A DNA stretch of 64,000 nt from Micromonospora halotolerans (GCF_032108445.1 NZ_CP134876.1:1364001-1428000); one strand, 5' to 3'. Numbered from the stretch's first letter, positions 46,769-56,048 are shown. Notes: generated by a model from the sequence alone, not told the origin. Numbers and translations: made by a program.

Positions 46769-47431
46769 CTACAGCCCCAGCGGATTCGCCGCCATGTCCC
46801 GCAGCCGACCGGCGAGGGCGTGCACGTCGGCGTCCCGGCCCTGGTCCGGCCGGCCCGCCGTGATCGCCTCGGCGAGCGCCCGCAGCTCGTACGCCGGGAG
46901 GTTGCCCAGCCCCGGGCCCTGCAACGGGATGGTGACCCGCCGGCCGCTGTCCCGGTCCCGGGCGATCAGGCTGGGCACCCGCACCACGCCGTCGTCACCG
47001 ACCCGGTGGGCGATCGTGCCGCCGTGCACCTCGGCGGTGGCCAGGTCGACGGTACGGATACCGAGCGCGCCCCGGACCGACGCCCGGGTCCCGTCCAGCC
47101 AGGCGGCCGTGCGCAGCACCCGCAGCACCAGGTAGAGCCCGAGCAGCAGGAACGGGAGCCCGCAGAGCCCGGCGTAGCGCAGCGGCGTGGGCGTGGCGGC
47201 GGCGCCGTCGTGCAGGTCGGGCGGGAGCAGCTCGGGCGGCAGGTCCCGGACGTCGTCGTACGAGGGGACCGGGTCGCCGAAGCCGGTGACCCGGCGCAGC
47301 AGGTCCTCGGCGACCAGCGGCAGCAGCACGAAGGCCGCGCCGAAGGCGGTGAACAGCACACCCACCACGACGGCCATCGCGCGTTGGCCGGATGCCGCGC
47401 CGACGGAGAGTCGGATCCGCTCGTTCGTCAC
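46769..47431 (-). CDS. Membrane protein of unknown function with PH-like cytoplasmic part
   Basis: A 220-residue protein with two hydrophobic segments (about residues 17-42, MAVVVGVLFTAFGAAFVLLP; about 90-110, LCGLPFLLLGLYLVLRVL) and a C-terminal soluble part whose strands (VDLATAEVHGGTIAHRVGDD, VPSLIARDRDSGRRVTIPLQ) resemble a bacterial PH-type domain, followed by a helical tail. Function is unknown. TAGGCT stands 6 nt before the GTG (leaderless). It lies downstream of the ssrA terminator region on the same strand. Confidence 0.75.
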   Translation of the reverse strand: MTNERIRLSVGAASGQRAMAVVVGVLFTAFGAAFVLLPLVAEDLLRRVTGFGDPVPSYDDVRDLPPELLPPDLHDGAAATPTPLRYAGLCGLPFLLLGLYLVLRVLRTAAWLDGTRASVRGALGIRTVDLATAEVHGGTIAHRVGDDGVVRVPSLIARDRDSGRRVTIPLQGPGLGNLPAYELRALAEAITAGRPDQGRDADVHALAGRLRDMAANPLGL

Positions 47432-47437
47432 AGGCGG

Positions 47438-47443
47438 AGCCTA
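47438..47443 (-). promoter_or_regulatory. -10 element of leaderless membrane-protein gene
   Basis: TAGGCT on the minus strand, 6 nt before the GTG at 47431; it lies just beyond the ssrA terminator. Confidence 0.45.
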
Positions 47444-47473
47444 GAGCGCCGGCTCAATCGGGCCCGGACACGA

Positions 47474-47507
47474 CTGTGCGCCCCGGTCCGTGGACCGGGG
47501 CGCACAG
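47474..47507 (-). terminator. ssrA terminator
   Basis: The arms CTGTGCGCCCCGGTCC (47474-47489) and GGACCGGGGCGCACAG (47492-47507) are perfectly complementary over 16 bp, starting 7 nt after the tmRNA 3' end. Confidence 0.85.
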
Positions 47508-47513
47508 GTCAGG

Positions 47514-47889
47514 TGGTGGAGGTGCCGGGAATCGAACCCGGGTCCTTCGCCGCCTTGTCAGGGCTTCTCCGAGCGCAGCTCGCTATGCCTCTACTCGGCC
47601 CCTCCGATCACGCGAGCGAGTCGGTGTGACGGGCCCAGTCGCTGATTAATCTCGCCGCACGGACCCCGCGACCGGGTCCGGTTGGCCAGCCTTCTAGCTG
47701 ATGCCGGCTAACTGGGTCGAAGGCGCTCCCAGGCCGACAGACTTGCTACTCGCCTCAGGCGGCGAGAGCGAAGTCAGCGCGATTGTTCTTGGCGCTTATT
47801 GGTTTCCGACGAACGATTCTCGAGACGACGTCGGCTTCCTCGGCTCGCTTCCCCTGCCGCAACGTACGAAGTCGAAACCAGTCACCCCC
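47514..47889 (-). ncRNA. ssrA: Transfer-messenger RNA
   Basis: A one-piece tmRNA of about 376 nt. The tRNA-like 5' strand GGGGGTGACTGGTTTCGACT pairs with the 3' strand CACCTCC followed by ACCA, and the T arm has the TTCGATTC loop. The mRNA-like part reads the tag AKNNRADFALAA followed by TGA, ending in the ALAA protease signal typical of actinobacteria. It rescues stalled ribosomes together with SmpB, encoded 106 bp upstream on the same strand. Confidence 0.96.
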
Positions 47890-47921
47890 TCGACGGGCTG
47901 CCCCTGTCGGCAGCATCACCA

Positions 47922-47949
47922 AGCCTAACGCCTGGCGCAACCGGATTCA
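47922..47949 (-). promoter_or_regulatory. Candidate ssrA promoter
   Basis: On the minus strand TGAATC (47949-47944) and TAGGCT (47927-47922) are separated by 16 nt. The transcript would start about 25 nt before the mature tmRNA end, which RNase P would trim. Confidence 0.4.
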
Positions 47950-47995
47950 TTCCGAGGCCGGCCCGAAGCCCGGCATCCGGACAAACCCGGACATC

Positions 47996-48475
47996 CTACT
48001 CAGCCATGCCCTTGCCGCGCCGGCCCACCACCCGGGCGATCTCCCGGTCGGCGTCCCGCTTGGCCAGGTCCTGGCGCTTGTCGTACGACTTCTTACCCCG
48101 GGCGAGGCCGATCTCCACCTTCGCCCAGCCGTCGGAGAAGTAGACCTGCAGCGGCACCATGGTGAGGCCGCTCTCCCTGGTCTTGCCGATCAGCCGGTCG
48201 ATCTCCAGCCGCTTGAGCAGCAGCTTCCGGGTCCGCCGGGGCTCGTGGTTGGTCCAGGTGCCCTGGGTGTACTCCGGGATGTGCATGCCGTGCAGGTAGA
48301 GCTCGCCGTCGCGTTCCTGGGCGAACGCGTCGACCAGCGACGCCCGCCCGGCCCGCAGCGACTTGACCTCGGTGCCGGTCAGCGACATGCCCGCCTCGTA
48401 CGTGTCGAGGATGGCGTAGTCGTGCCGCGCCTTCTTGTTGGAGGCGACCACCTTGCGACCCTTTTCCCGTGGCAT
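47996..48475 (-). CDS. smpB: SsrA-binding protein SmpB
   Basis: A 159-residue Smp[41 protein letters not shown], the OB-fold strands [13 protein letters not shown] and [20 protein letters not shown], and the basic tail [20 protein letters not shown] that enters the mRNA channel. It delivers tmRNA to stalled ribosomes. The ATG at 48475 is chosen: AAGGAGG (48484-48490) lies 8 nt upstream, whereas the GTG at 48484 overlaps that site. It is followed on the same strand by its partner ssrA. Confidence 0.96.
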   Translation of the reverse strand: MPREKGRKVVASNKKARHDYAILDTYEAGMSLTGTEVKSLRAGRASLVDAFAQERDGELYLHGMHIPEYTQGTWTNHEPRRTRKLLLKRLEIDRLIGKTRESGLTMVPLQVYFSDGWAKVEIGLARGKKSYDKRQDLAKRDADREIARVVGRRGKGMAE

Positions 48476-48548
48476 CGGCGCCACCTCCTTCCCGGTCCGT
48501 CCGCGGCAACCGGCCGCGGAGCGAGATCATGCTACCCAATGACAAGGA

Positions 48549-48582
48549 CCCTCCCCCGCCGAATATTTCCGGCGCGGGAGGG
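48549..48582 (-). terminator. ftsX terminator
   Basis: CCCTCCCCCGCCG (48549-48561) and CGGCGCGGGAGGG (48570-48582) form a 13-bp stem with one mismatch and an A/T-rich loop, 24 nt after the ftsX stop. Confidence 0.7.
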
Positions 48583-48605
48583 CCCTCGGAGAGCCGTACC
48601 GGTAA

Positions 48606-49481
48606 CTAGACCCGCAGGTAGAAGCGGAGCGTGACCCAGGCGGTAACCGCGCTGACCAGACCACCGACGGCGGCCATCAGCGGGAACGTCAGGAAGATCT
48701 CGGACCAGGAGATCGGGGTGATCAGGCCCTCCAGGGCCGCCATCGAACTCCCCGCCGCGAGTGTCTTCAACACGATCAACGCGATGAGGCCGAGGATCGA
48801 GCCGATCAGACCGGCGACCACCGCCTCCAGCACGAACGGCGCCTGGATGAACCAGTTGGAGGCGCCGACCAGCTTCATGACCGCGACCTCACGCCGCTTG
48901 CTGTACGCGGCCACCTGGATGGTGTTCGCGACCAGCAGCAGGGCGGCGATCGCCATGACGATCGCGATGGCCAGCGCGCCGTTCTGGAAGCCGGTGAGCA
49001 CGCCGAAGACCTTGTCGAGCAGCTTGCTCTGGTCGACGATCGTGTCGATGCCCTCGGAGGCCTTGTACTCGTCGTAGATGTTCTTGTACTGCTCCGGGTT
49101 GTTCAGCGTGAGCCGGAACGACTCGGGCAGCTGGTCCGGCTTGACCGCGTTGACCAGGTCCGGCGCGTCCGCGTACATCTGCTGGAAGCGCTTGTACGCC
49201 TCCGTCTTGTCGACGTACGTGACCTCCTTGATCAGCGGGTCGGCCTTGAGCTTGGTCTCCAGGTCGGTGCGCTGCTGCTCGTTGACGTCGGTCTTCAGGA
49301 AGATCGAGACCTCGACGTTCTCGTAGTAGAGGTCCTTCATGTCACCGACCTTCTGGTACAGAAGGCCGCTGCCGCCCAGCATGAACAGCGACACCGCCAT
49401 GGTGATGATCATGGCGAGGGTCATGGTGACGTTTCGCCACAGTCCGACCAGTACCTCGGACAGGACGTACTTCATCCGCAT
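48606..49481 (-). CDS. ftsX: Cell division protein FtsX
   Basis: A 291-residue FtsX with four membrane segments: residues 18-40 (NVTMTLAMIITMAVSLFMLG), then a large extracytoplasmic loop of about 125 residues (VEVSIFLKTDVNEQQRTDLE), then three C-terminal helices (ALAIAIVMAIAALLLVANTI, EAVVAGLIGSILGLIALIVL, FLTFPLMAAVGGLVSAVTAW). The motif YSKRREVAVMKLVGASNWFI contacts FtsE. FtsEX transmits cytoplasmic ATP hydrolysis to peptidoglycan hydrolases at the septum. GGAGG lies 9 nt before the ATG. It is 65 nt downstream of ftsE in the same operon. Confidence 0.96.
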   Translation of the reverse strand: MRMKYVLSEVLVGLWRNVTMTLAMIITMAVSLFMLGGSGLLYQKVGDMKDLYYENVEVSIFLKTDVNEQQRTDLETKLKADPLIKEVTYVDKTEAYKRFQQMYADAPDLVNAVKPDQLPESFRLTLNNPEQYKNIYDEYKASEGIDTIVDQSKLLDKVFGVLTGFQNGALAIAIVMAIAALLLVANTIQVAAYSKRREVAVMKLVGASNWFIQAPFVLEAVVAGLIGSILGLIALIVLKTLAAGSSMAALEGLITPISWSEIFLTFPLMAAVGGLVSAVTAWVTLRFYLRV

Positions 49482-49546
49482 CGGGATATTCCTCCGGCTC
49501 TCCGGCGTGAGGTGTTCGTCGTCAGGGGCTGCGGGTCGTCAGCCGC

Positions 49547-50227
49547 TCAGCCGTAGACGCCGCGGGCCTGGTCGCGCACGATGCGGCCGCTCTCGATCTC
49601 AACGACGCGGCGCCGCATCTGGTTCACGATGTTGGAGTCGTGCGTGACCATCACGACGGTCGTGCCGGTGCGGTTGATCCGGTCCAGCAGGCGCATGATC
49701 TCGATCGAGGTGTCCGGGTCCAGGTTTCCGGTGGGCTCGTCCGCCAGCAGGATCAGCGGCCGGTTCACGAACGCCCGGGCCACCGCGACACGCTGCTGCT
49801 CACCACCGGAGAGCTCGTGGGGGTAGCGGTGCTCCTTCCCACCGAGACCGACCAGCTCCAGCACCTCCGGCACGACCCGGCGGGCGACCGCCTTGGTCTT
49901 GCCGATCACCTCCAACGCGAACGCCACGTTCTCGTAGGCGGTGCGGTTCGGCAGGAGACGGAAGTCCTGGAAGACGCAGCCGATGGAACGCCGGAAGTGG
50001 GGTCGCTTCCAGGAACGCATCGACGTGACGTCCTTGCCGTTGACCACGACCCGCCCCTTGTTGGGGGTGACCTCGTGCAGCAGCAACTTGATGATCGTGG
50101 ACTTGCCGGAGCCGGATGGACCGATGAAGAAGACGAACTCGCCCTTCTCGATCGAGACGGACACGTTGTCGAGCGAAGGCCGGGACGCCTTCGGGTACGT
50201 CTTCGTCACTTGCTCAAGCTGAATCAC
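49547..50227 (-). CDS. ftsE: Cell division ATP-binding protein FtsE
   Basis: A 226-residue ABC ATPase: Walker [22 protein letters not shown]-loop [20 protein letters not shown], signature [19 protein letters not shown], Walker [21 protein letters not shown] and H-loop [17 protein letters not shown]. It partners with FtsX. The GTG at 50227 is chosen because it begins [11 protein letters not shown], as in other FtsE proteins, and because a promoter (TTGGCT-N16-TAGACT) ends 8 nt before it, so the operon mRNA is leaderless. Confidence 0.96.
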   Translation of the reverse strand: MIQLEQVTKTYPKASRPSLDNVSVSIEKGEFVFFIGPSGSGKSTIIKLLLHEVTPNKGRVVVNGKDVTSMRSWKRPHFRRSIGCVFQDFRLLPNRTAYENVAFALEVIGKTKAVARRVVPEVLELVGLGGKEHRYPHELSGGEQQRVAVARAFVNRPLILLADEPTGNLDPDTSIEIMRLLDRINRTGTTVVMVTHDSNIVNQMRRRVVEIESGRIVRDQARGVYG

Positions 50228-50235
50228 GGGTCGAG

Positions 50236-50263
50236 AGTCTACGCGGTGTAACCGGGGAGCCAA
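50236..50263 (-). promoter_or_regulatory. Promoter of the ftsEX operon
   Basis: On the minus strand TTGGCT (50263-50258) and TAGACT (50241-50236) are separated by 16 nt. The GTG of ftsE is 8 nt further on, with no ribosome site. Confidence 0.65.
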
Positions 50264-50345
50264 GCCCCCCGCCCCTCCGAAGCGAGTCGCGTCATCGATT
50301 CAGCCGGTCAGACAGAGATCGATGACGCGCTGCGTCGGAGATCGA

Positions 50346-51467
50346 TCACGCACCGTCAGCGGTGAGCTGCTGCTGCTTCCGCCAGCGAATACCCGCCTCG
50401 ATGAAGCTGTCCAGCTCGCCGTCGAAGACCGCGGACGGATTGCCCGTCTCCTGCTCGGTACGCAGATCCTTCACCATCTGATAAGGGTGCAGAACGTACG
50501 AGCGCATCTGGTCGCCCCAGGAGCCGGCGGCGTCGGTCTTCAGGCCCGCCATCTTGGCCTGCTCCTCCTGCCGCTTGCGCTCCAGCAGCCGGGCCTGGAG
50601 CACCCGCAGCGCCGACGCCTTGTTCTGCAGCTGGGACTTCTCGTTCTGGCAGGTCACCACGATGCCGGTCGGGATGTGGGTGATCCGGACCGCCGAGTCG
50701 GTGGTGTTGACGCTCTGGCCGCCCGGGCCGGAGGAGCGGTAGACGTCGATCCGCATCTCGTTCTCGGGGATCTCGATGTGGTCGGTCTGCTCCACCACGG
50801 GCAGCACCTCGACACCGGCGAAGCTGGTCTGCCGGCGGCCCTGGTTGTCGAACGGGCTGATCCGGACCAGCCGGTGGGTGCCGGACTCGACGCTCAGCGT
50901 GCCGAACGCGTAGGGCACCTTGACCGTGAAGGTGGCCGACTTGAGGCCCGCCTCCTCGGCGTACGAGGTCTCGTAGACCTCGGTCGGGTAGCCGTGCCGC
51001 TCGGCCCAGCGCAGGTACATCCGGAGCAGCATCTCGGCGAAGTCCGCCGCGTCCACGCCGCCGGCGCCCGCCCGGATGGCGACCAGCGCCTCCCGGGAGT
51101 CGTACTCGCCGGAGAGCAGGGTGCGGACCTCCATCTCCTGGATGGCCTTGGTCAGCCCGGTGATCTCCGACTCGACCTCGGTGAGGGTGCCGGAATCGGA
51201 CTCGGCCTGGGCCAGCTCCAGCAGGACCCCGGCGTCGTCGAGCCGGGAGCGGAGGCTGCCGAGCTTGGAGATCTCGCCGTTGACGTACGACAGCTGCGAC
51301 GTCACCTGCTGCGCCTTGGCCTGGTCGTCCCACAGGTCCGGCGCGGAGGCCTCCTGCTCCAGGCGGGCCTTCTGCTCGCGAAGCTTGTCGAGGTCGAGCA
51401 CGGCCTCGATGTTGCGTAGGGTGGCGTCGAGTTCCTTGAGCTGTTCGGCGTAATCGGCAGCGGTCAC
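50346..51467 (-). CDS. prfB: Peptide chain release factor 2
   Basis: A 373-residue RF2: the N-terminal helical domain ([36 protein letters not shown]), the stop-codon recognition motif SPF in [20 protein letters not shown], and the peptidyl-hydrolysis motif [20 protein letters not shown]. It terminates translation at UGA and UAA. The whole gene is one frame; the regulatory frameshift found in enteric prfB is absent, as usual in actinobacteria. The GTG at 51467 is preferred to a start 18 codons upstream, matching the family N-terminus. It lies upstream of ftsE, a common actinobacterial order. Confidence 0.95.
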   Translation of the reverse strand: MTAADYAEQLKELDATLRNIEAVLDLDKLREQKARLEQEASAPDLWDDQAKAQQVTSQLSYVNGEISKLGSLRSRLDDAGVLLELAQAESDSGTLTEVESEITGLTKAIQEMEVRTLLSGEYDSREALVAIRAGAGGVDAADFAEMLLRMYLRWAERHGYPTEVYETSYAEEAGLKSATFTVKVPYAFGTLSVESGTHRLVRISPFDNQGRRQTSFAGVEVLPVVEQTDHIEIPENEMRIDVYRSSGPGGQSVNTTDSAVRITHIPTGIVVTCQNEKSQLQNKASALRVLQARLLERKRQEEQAKMAGLKTDAAGSWGDQMRSYVLHPYQMVKDLRTEQETGNPSAVFDGELDSFIEAGIRWRKQQQLTADGA

Positions 51468-51567
51468 GACAGACAAGACTACTGCGCGTGCGAGCAGTGA
51501 GCTTGCGAGCCCCGCAGTCACGCGCGAAAAGTCGCACCGCCCAGGTCGCCCTGGCTGCGGCAGGTGG

Positions 51568-52083
51568 TCAGCCGACCGGGGCGCTCTTGAGCCAGGACAG
51601 CGCCGCGCGGTGGTAGGCGACGGCGAACTCCAGCGCGCTGGCGTCGTAGTCGTCGCCTTCCTTCTTGGCGTTCTTGACCTGCTCGCGCACCGCCGCCAGG
51701 GCCTCGGTGTGGTACTCGTTCGCCGAGGCGTAGAGGTTCTTGAGCTGGCTCGCCGAGTGCAGGTTGCCGAAGGCGATCCGTAGCGCTATCGGGTTACGGA
51801 TGGTGTCCCGGCCCGGGTTCTCCGCGAGCCAGCGGGAGAATGTCCGTTTTCCGGCCGCCGTGATCGCGTACGGCTGGCTCAACCGCGGCCCGGGCTTGCC
51901 GAGCCGCACGAGACCCTTCTCGGCCAGGACCGGAAGCTCGCGGTAGACCTGGCTGCGGGTCATCGACCAGTACGGCGCCAGCCGGCGCTCGGCGGCGGCC
52001 ATCAGTTGACCGCCTGTCATCGGGCCGTCGTGCAGCAGGCCCAGCAGGGCCGCCGCCGTCGGGTTGACTCCGGATTCCGCCAT
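51568..52083 (-). CDS. PadR-family transcriptional regulator
   Basis: A 171-residue PadR protein with a winged HTH at residues 8-85 ([60 protein letters not shown]) and a C-terminal helical dimerisation region (about 95-170, [20 protein letters not shown], then [20 protein letters not shown]). PadR proteins repress genes for phenolic or multidrug detoxification, commonly their own operon. The adjacent pruA gene ends 176 bp upstream on the same strand. An inverted repeat at 52162-52180 is a candidate operator. Confidence 0.88.
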   Translation of the reverse strand: MAESGVNPTAAALLGLLHDGPMTGGQLMAAAERRLAPYWSMTRSQVYRELPVLAEKGLVRLGKPGPRLSQPYAITAAGKRTFSRWLAENPGRDTIRNPIALRIAFGNLHSASQLKNLYASANEYHTEALAAVREQVKNAKKEGDDYDASALEFAVAYHRAALSWLKSAPVG

Positions 52084-52161
52084 GCCCTCTAAGCTGCCAC
52101 TTTGTCGGACCTGGCGTCCAGGATTTGCCGTTTTCGCCGCCCTTCGGGTCGTCCGATGTGC

Positions 52162-52180
52162 ACTGTCGGCCGACGACAGT
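52162..52180. promoter_or_regulatory. Inverted repeat, candidate PadR operator
   Basis: ACTGTCG (52162-52168) and CGACAGT (52174-52180) are perfect 7-bp arms with a GCCGA spacer, 79 bp upstream of the PadR start and 80 bp after the pruA stop. It could equally be a pruA terminator. Confidence 0.35.
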
Positions 52181-52259
52181 CCGCCGGGGACGTCCGGCAC
52201 CTCCCCCGCCCGGCCGGTCGCCGGTGACGCTGAGTGCGCCACCGGCGACCGCACGCAGG

Positions 52260-53888
52260 TCAGCCCATGTGCGGGTAGCCGTGCTCGGTCGGCGGGACGA
52301 AGGTCTCCTTGATCGTCCGCGGCGACATCCAGCGGACCAGGTTGTGCCACGAGCCGGCCTTGTCGTTGGTGCCGCTGGCCCGGGCGCCGCCGAACGGCTG
52401 CTGCCCGACCACCGCGCCGGTCGGCTTGTCGTTGATGTAGAAGTTGCCGGCCGCGTACCGCATCTTCTCCGCCACCTGGTCGACCACCCGGCGGTCGGTC
52501 GCGAAGATCGACCCGGTCAGCGCGTACGGCGCGATCGACTCGGCCTGGTGGACCACCTCGTCGAAGCGGGCGTCGTCGAAGACGTGCACGCCGAGGATCG
52601 GGCCGAAGTACTCGGTGGTGAAGGTCTCGTGCGCGGCGTCCGAGCACTCGAAGAGGGTCGGCCGGACGAAGTAGCCGACCGAGTCGTCGGCGGTGCCGCC
52701 GGCCAGGACCCGGCAGCTGTCGTCGCCCTTGATCAGCTCCAGCGCGGCGGTGTGCCGGCCGAACGCCTTGTCGTCGATCACGGCGCCGCCGAAGTTGCTG
52801 AAGTCGGTGACGTCGCCGTAGGTGAGCGAGTCGGCGGTGGCGGCCAGCCGGTCGCGCAGCCCGCCCTCCCAGATGGACCGGGGGATGTACGCCCGCGAGG
52901 CGGCCGAGCACTTCTGGCCCTGGTACTCGTAGGCGCCCCGGATCAGCGCGGTGTGCAGGGCGTCCACGTCGGCGCTGGTGTGCGCGACCACGAAGTCCTT
53001 GCCGCCGGTCTCGCCGACCAGCCGGGGGTAGCCCCGGTAACGGGCGATGTTGTCGCCGACCGTCTTCCAGAGGTGCTGGAAGACCTTGGTGGAGCCGGTG
53101 AAGTGGATGCCGGCCAGGTCCGGGTCGGCGAGTACGACGTCGGAGACCTCCTCGCCGCGCCCCGTCACCATGTTGATCACGCCGGGCGGCAGGCCGGCGG
53201 CCTCGAACAGCCGCATGGTGAAGTGGGCGGCGAACTGCTGGGTCGGGCCCGGCTTCCAGACCACGGTGTTGCCGAGCAGGGCCGGCGCCGAGGGCAGGTT
53301 GCCGGCGATCGCGGTGAAGTTGAACGGGGTGACCGCGTAGACGAAGCCCTCCAGGGGCCGGTGGTCGAAGCGGTTCCACACGCCCGGCGAGGACAGCGGC
53401 TGCTCGGCCAGGAGCTTGCGGGCGAAGTAGACGTTGAACCGGAGGAAGTCGATCAGCTCGCAGGCCGAGTCGATCTCGGCCTGGACCACGGTCTTGGACT
53501 GGCCCAGCATGGTGGCCGCGTTGAGCGTGTCCCGCCAGGGACCGGAGAGCAGGTCGGCGGCGCGCAGGAAGATCGCGGCGCGCTCCTCGAACGGCAGCGC
53601 CCGCCACATCGGCGCGGCGTCCTTGGCGGCCTTGACCGCGGCACGGGCGTCGTCGTGGGTGGCGTGGCCCGTGACGCCGAGCACGTGGGCGTGCTTGTGC
53701 GGCTGGACCACGTTGATCGGGGCACCGGCGGCCATCCGCTGCTCGCCGGCGATGGTCATCGGCAGGTCGATCCGCTCGGCGGCCAGGTCGGCCAGCCGCC
53801 GCTGGAGCCGCTCCCGCTCGGCGCTGCCGGGCTCGTAGGTGTGGACCGGCTCGTTGCGCGGCTCGGGTACGGAGAACACGGCGTCCAT
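52260..53888 (-). CDS. pruA: L-glutamate gamma-semialdehyde dehydrogenase (1-pyrroline-5-carboxylate dehydrogenase)
   Basis: A 542-residue aldehyde dehydrogenase of the P5CDH type: EGFVYAVTPFNFTAIAGNLP and NTVVWKPGPTQQFAAHFTM (NAD site), general base in LVGETGGKDFVVAHTSADVD, catalytic Cys in YQGQKCSAASRAYIPRSIWE, and C-terminal NFYINDKPTGAVVGQQPFGG. It oxidises glutamate semialdehyde to glutamate in proline catabolism. It is a single-domain enzyme, not a PutA fusion, and the proline dehydrogenase gene is not adjacent. AGGAG lies 7 nt before the ATG at 53888. The frame extends much further upstream but without family similarity. Confidence 0.95.
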   Translation of the reverse strand: MDAVFSVPEPRNEPVHTYEPGSAERERLQRRLADLAAERIDLPMTIAGEQRMAAGAPINVVQPHKHAHVLGVTGHATHDDARAAVKAAKDAAPMWRALPFEERAAIFLRAADLLSGPWRDTLNAATMLGQSKTVVQAEIDSACELIDFLRFNVYFARKLLAEQPLSSPGVWNRFDHRPLEGFVYAVTPFNFTAIAGNLPSAPALLGNTVVWKPGPTQQFAAHFTMRLFEAAGLPPGVINMVTGRGEEVSDVVLADPDLAGIHFTGSTKVFQHLWKTVGDNIARYRGYPRLVGETGGKDFVVAHTSADVDALHTALIRGAYEYQGQKCSAASRAYIPRSIWEGGLRDRLAATADSLTYGDVTDFSNFGGAVIDDKAFGRHTAALELIKGDDSCRVLAGGTADDSVGYFVRPTLFECSDAAHETFTTEYFGPILGVHVFDDARFDEVVHQAESIAPYALTGSIFATDRRVVDQVAEKMRYAAGNFYINDKPTGAVVGQQPFGGARASGTNDKAGSWHNLVRWMSPRTIKETFVPPTEHGYPHMG

Positions 53889-54305
53889 CACAGGCTCCTG
53901 TGCGATCTCGACGGCGGTGGCGAAATCGGACCCGCGGGCGCCGGCCGGGTGGCCGGGTCGCCGGGCGCCGCTCGCGGGGTACCGGTCGCGGCGGCGGGAC
54001 CTCGGCCAATTCTTCCATGCGAGGGGGCCGGGCCCACCTCCACCGCCCCGGTTCGGGTCGCCTCGGCCGCCGCACCCGGACGCCACGCCCCACACCGGAC
54101 CGTAGGCGACAAGCCGCTCTCTCCCGACGAATCCTCGGTCGGCCCGATCGCTCGCCTGTGATCCGTCACCGCCCGGCCCGGCCAGCCAGGATCGACGACA
54201 CCGACGGGCCGGGCCCGGATCAGGGCCCGCCGGGCCGCGTACGCTGGATGACCGGTGACCTGCCCGGCCGTCGCGGCCGACCCGGCGTCCGTCGAGAGGG
54301 AGACG
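53889..54305. other. 417-bp intergenic region between pruA and a divergent membrane-protein gene
   Basis: No coding sequence, RNA gene or clear dyad is seen. A TACGCT hexamer at about 54239 is a possible -10 element for the membrane-protein gene. The pruA promoter is not identifiable by eye. Confidence 0.5.
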
Positions 54306-55331
54306 ATGAGCAAGCAGCCCGGCAGCTCCACGGCCGCGGAGCCGGACCAGCCCGCCACCGAGCGGACGGTCCCCACGCCGGCCGGATCCCCCTCGGACGG
54401 GAGCGCCGGGGCCGCGCCCGCCGCCGCTGGGCGCCTCGCCCACGCGCCCGGCGCCCTGGTGCTGGCCGTGCTGTCGCTCGGCTGGCTGGCCGCCATGCTC
54501 TGGTCCACCCGGGCGGCGATCGCCTCGGCCGCGGCCGGGGTCACCGCGCTCAGCCTCTCCGCGTACGCCCTGCCCGGCGTGATCACCGCCGCGCTGGTCG
54601 CCGGCGCCGCGGTCGCCCTGGCGGCGACCAACCGGCTGGACCGGGCCACCCTGCGCTTCCTCGTCGCCGTCGGCGCCGGCCTGCTGGTCGGGCTCGCCGC
54701 CGCGATCGCGGTGAACCTGACGTACGCCGACAACGCGACCACCAACACCATCGCCGGCACCACCGCCGCCGCGGCGATCATCGGCGGGGCGGCGGCCGGT
54801 GTGCGCACCGCCCGGGTGGTCGGCGGGCTCGCCGCCGCCACGCTGGCCGCGCAGGTCTTCGTGGTGGCGTTCAGCCGCGCCCGGGACCCGCTCTCCGACC
54901 TGTTCGGCGCCGGCGACACCCAGCAGTCGGTGCTCGACGCCGCGAAGTGGGTGTCCCGGACCGAGTCCCTGCTCGCCGGGCTGATCGCCGGTCTCGTGGC
55001 CTATCTCTACCTGGCCTGGGCCCGCCGCCGCGCCGAGCGACGGGGCGCCGCCGACGCGGAGCCGCGCTGGCCGGCGTACCTCGTGGCCGGGGCCGGCGCG
55101 GGCCTGCTCCTGCTGCTCACCGAGGTGATCATCCGGGTCGGCGGGCGCGGGTTGCTCGACCTGGCGGCCGCGCTCAGCGAGGCGGACCAGGTGGCGCAGA
55201 CGGCGCTCGGCACCTCGCGGGTGGACAACGGCATCTGGGTGCTCTTCGTGGGGGCGCTCACCACGCTCATCCTGTTCGGCCGCACCCTGGGCCCGCGCGC
55301 CGTGGAGGACGAGGACGAGTCCGACTCCTGA
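54306..55331 (+). CDS. Polytopic membrane protein of unknown function
   Basis: A 341-residue protein with a hydrophilic Pro/Ala/Thr-rich N-terminus (residues 1-45) and about eight membrane helices (GALVLAVLSLGWLAAMLW, ALPGVITAALVAGAAVALAA, FLVAVGAGLLVGLAAAIAV, TIAGTTAAAAIIGGAAAGVR, LLAGLIAGLVAYLYLAWARR). It ends in an acidic tail (EDEDESDS). Not recognised as a transporter family; similar proteins are annotated only as membrane proteins. GAGAGGGAGACG before the ATG provides a ribosome site. It converges with the next gene 13 bp away. Confidence 0.78.
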   Translation: MSKQPGSSTAAEPDQPATERTVPTPAGSPSDGSAGAAPAAAGRLAHAPGALVLAVLSLGWLAAMLWSTRAAIASAAAGVTALSLSAYALPGVITAALVAGAAVALAATNRLDRATLRFLVAVGAGLLVGLAAAIAVNLTYADNATTNTIAGTTAAAAIIGGAAAGVRTARVVGGLAAATLAAQVFVVAFSRARDPLSDLFGAGDTQQSVLDAAKWVSRTESLLAGLIAGLVAYLYLAWARRRAERRGAADAEPRWPAYLVAGAGAGLLLLLTEVIIRVGGRGLLDLAAALSEADQVAQTALGTSRVDNGIWVLFVGALTTLILFGRTLGPRAVEDEDESDS

Positions 55332-55343
55332 GGCGCCGCGGCG

Positions 55344-55853
55344 TCAGGAGACGTCGCGCAGCAGCAGGTCCAGCTCGGTCACGTCGTACCACTCCAGCTC
55401 GTGGTCCTCGGCCCCGTCGACGGTGAACTGGGCGTCCGGGTCACCGGCCTGCGCCTCGGCCACCACCTCGGCGGCGGCGGCCACGTCGTCGACCGCGTCC
55501 CCGCCGTCCACGTGGATCGCGGCGACGGACTTCACCGGCACCGGACCGGAGAGCCGGACCACGCTGGAGCCCAGCTCGCCGCCGACCCGGCCGACCGCGC
55601 GGGCCGGCAGGTCCACCGAGACGACGACCCGCCGGCGGGGCGCGCCCGGATCGGCCCGGAGCAGCAGCAGGGCCTCCTGGGCCGCCCGGGTGAAGGCGAC
55701 GTACTCCAGCTCCTCCTCGTCACCCTCGGCGTACCACTCCCGCAGCTCCGGGGTGACGGCGTGCGCCTCCTCGCCGGCCAGGCCCTCCTCGCGCAGCCGG
55801 GCCAGCATGGGGACGGTCGCCGGCACGTACACCCGGACAAGCTCGTCGGTCAC
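55344..55853 (-). CDS. DUF6912-like conserved actinobacterial protein
   Basis: A 169-residue soluble acidic protein: [20 protein letters not shown] at the start, [59 protein letters not shown] and [19 protein letters not shown] at the end. The [10 protein letters not shown] start and LEWYDVTEL end match a conserved actinobacterial family of unknown function usually found near secA or in this syntenic block. It may be alpha/beta. GTG start; no partner is evident. Confidence 0.75.
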   Translation of the reverse strand: MTDELVRVYVPATVPMLARLREEGLAGEEAHAVTPELREWYAEGDEEELEYVAFTRAAQEALLLLRADPGAPRRRVVVSVDLPARAVGRVGGELGSSVVRLSGPVPVKSVAAIHVDGGDAVDDVAAAAEVVAEAQAGDPDAQFTVDGAEDHELEWYDVTELDLLLRDVS

Positions 55854-56023
55854 GGTGTCTCCCCGCCCTCAGGCCGCCGGCCGGCGGACGCCGGCTCCGG
55901 GCGCCGATCATGCCGTACGCCGTGACCGTCATACACCCCGCACCCGTCGCGGAGAAGTTCCACGCCGGTGTGTCCCCCGGCCGGATTCGCCGCGCCGGGC
56001 CTGGGGCGATCCGGCTCCTGATG

Positions 56024-56048
56024 GCAAACTGAAGCAAACGTAGCCAAC
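56024..56048 (+). promoter_or_regulatory. GCAAAC direct-repeat array upstream of the BldC-like gene
   Basis: GCAAAC occurs at 56024-56029 and 56034-56039, and GCCAAC at 56043-56048, giving spacings of 10 and 9 bp in the same orientation. The array ends 14 bp before the start codon. BldC proteins bind DNA head-to-tail on direct repeats, so this is a candidate autoregulatory site. Confidence 0.45.

Noticed and set aside
50346..51537. Programmed frameshift in prfB
   Set aside because: The RF2 reading frame is continuous from the N-terminal domain to the GGQ domain; no internal TGA or slippery site is needed.
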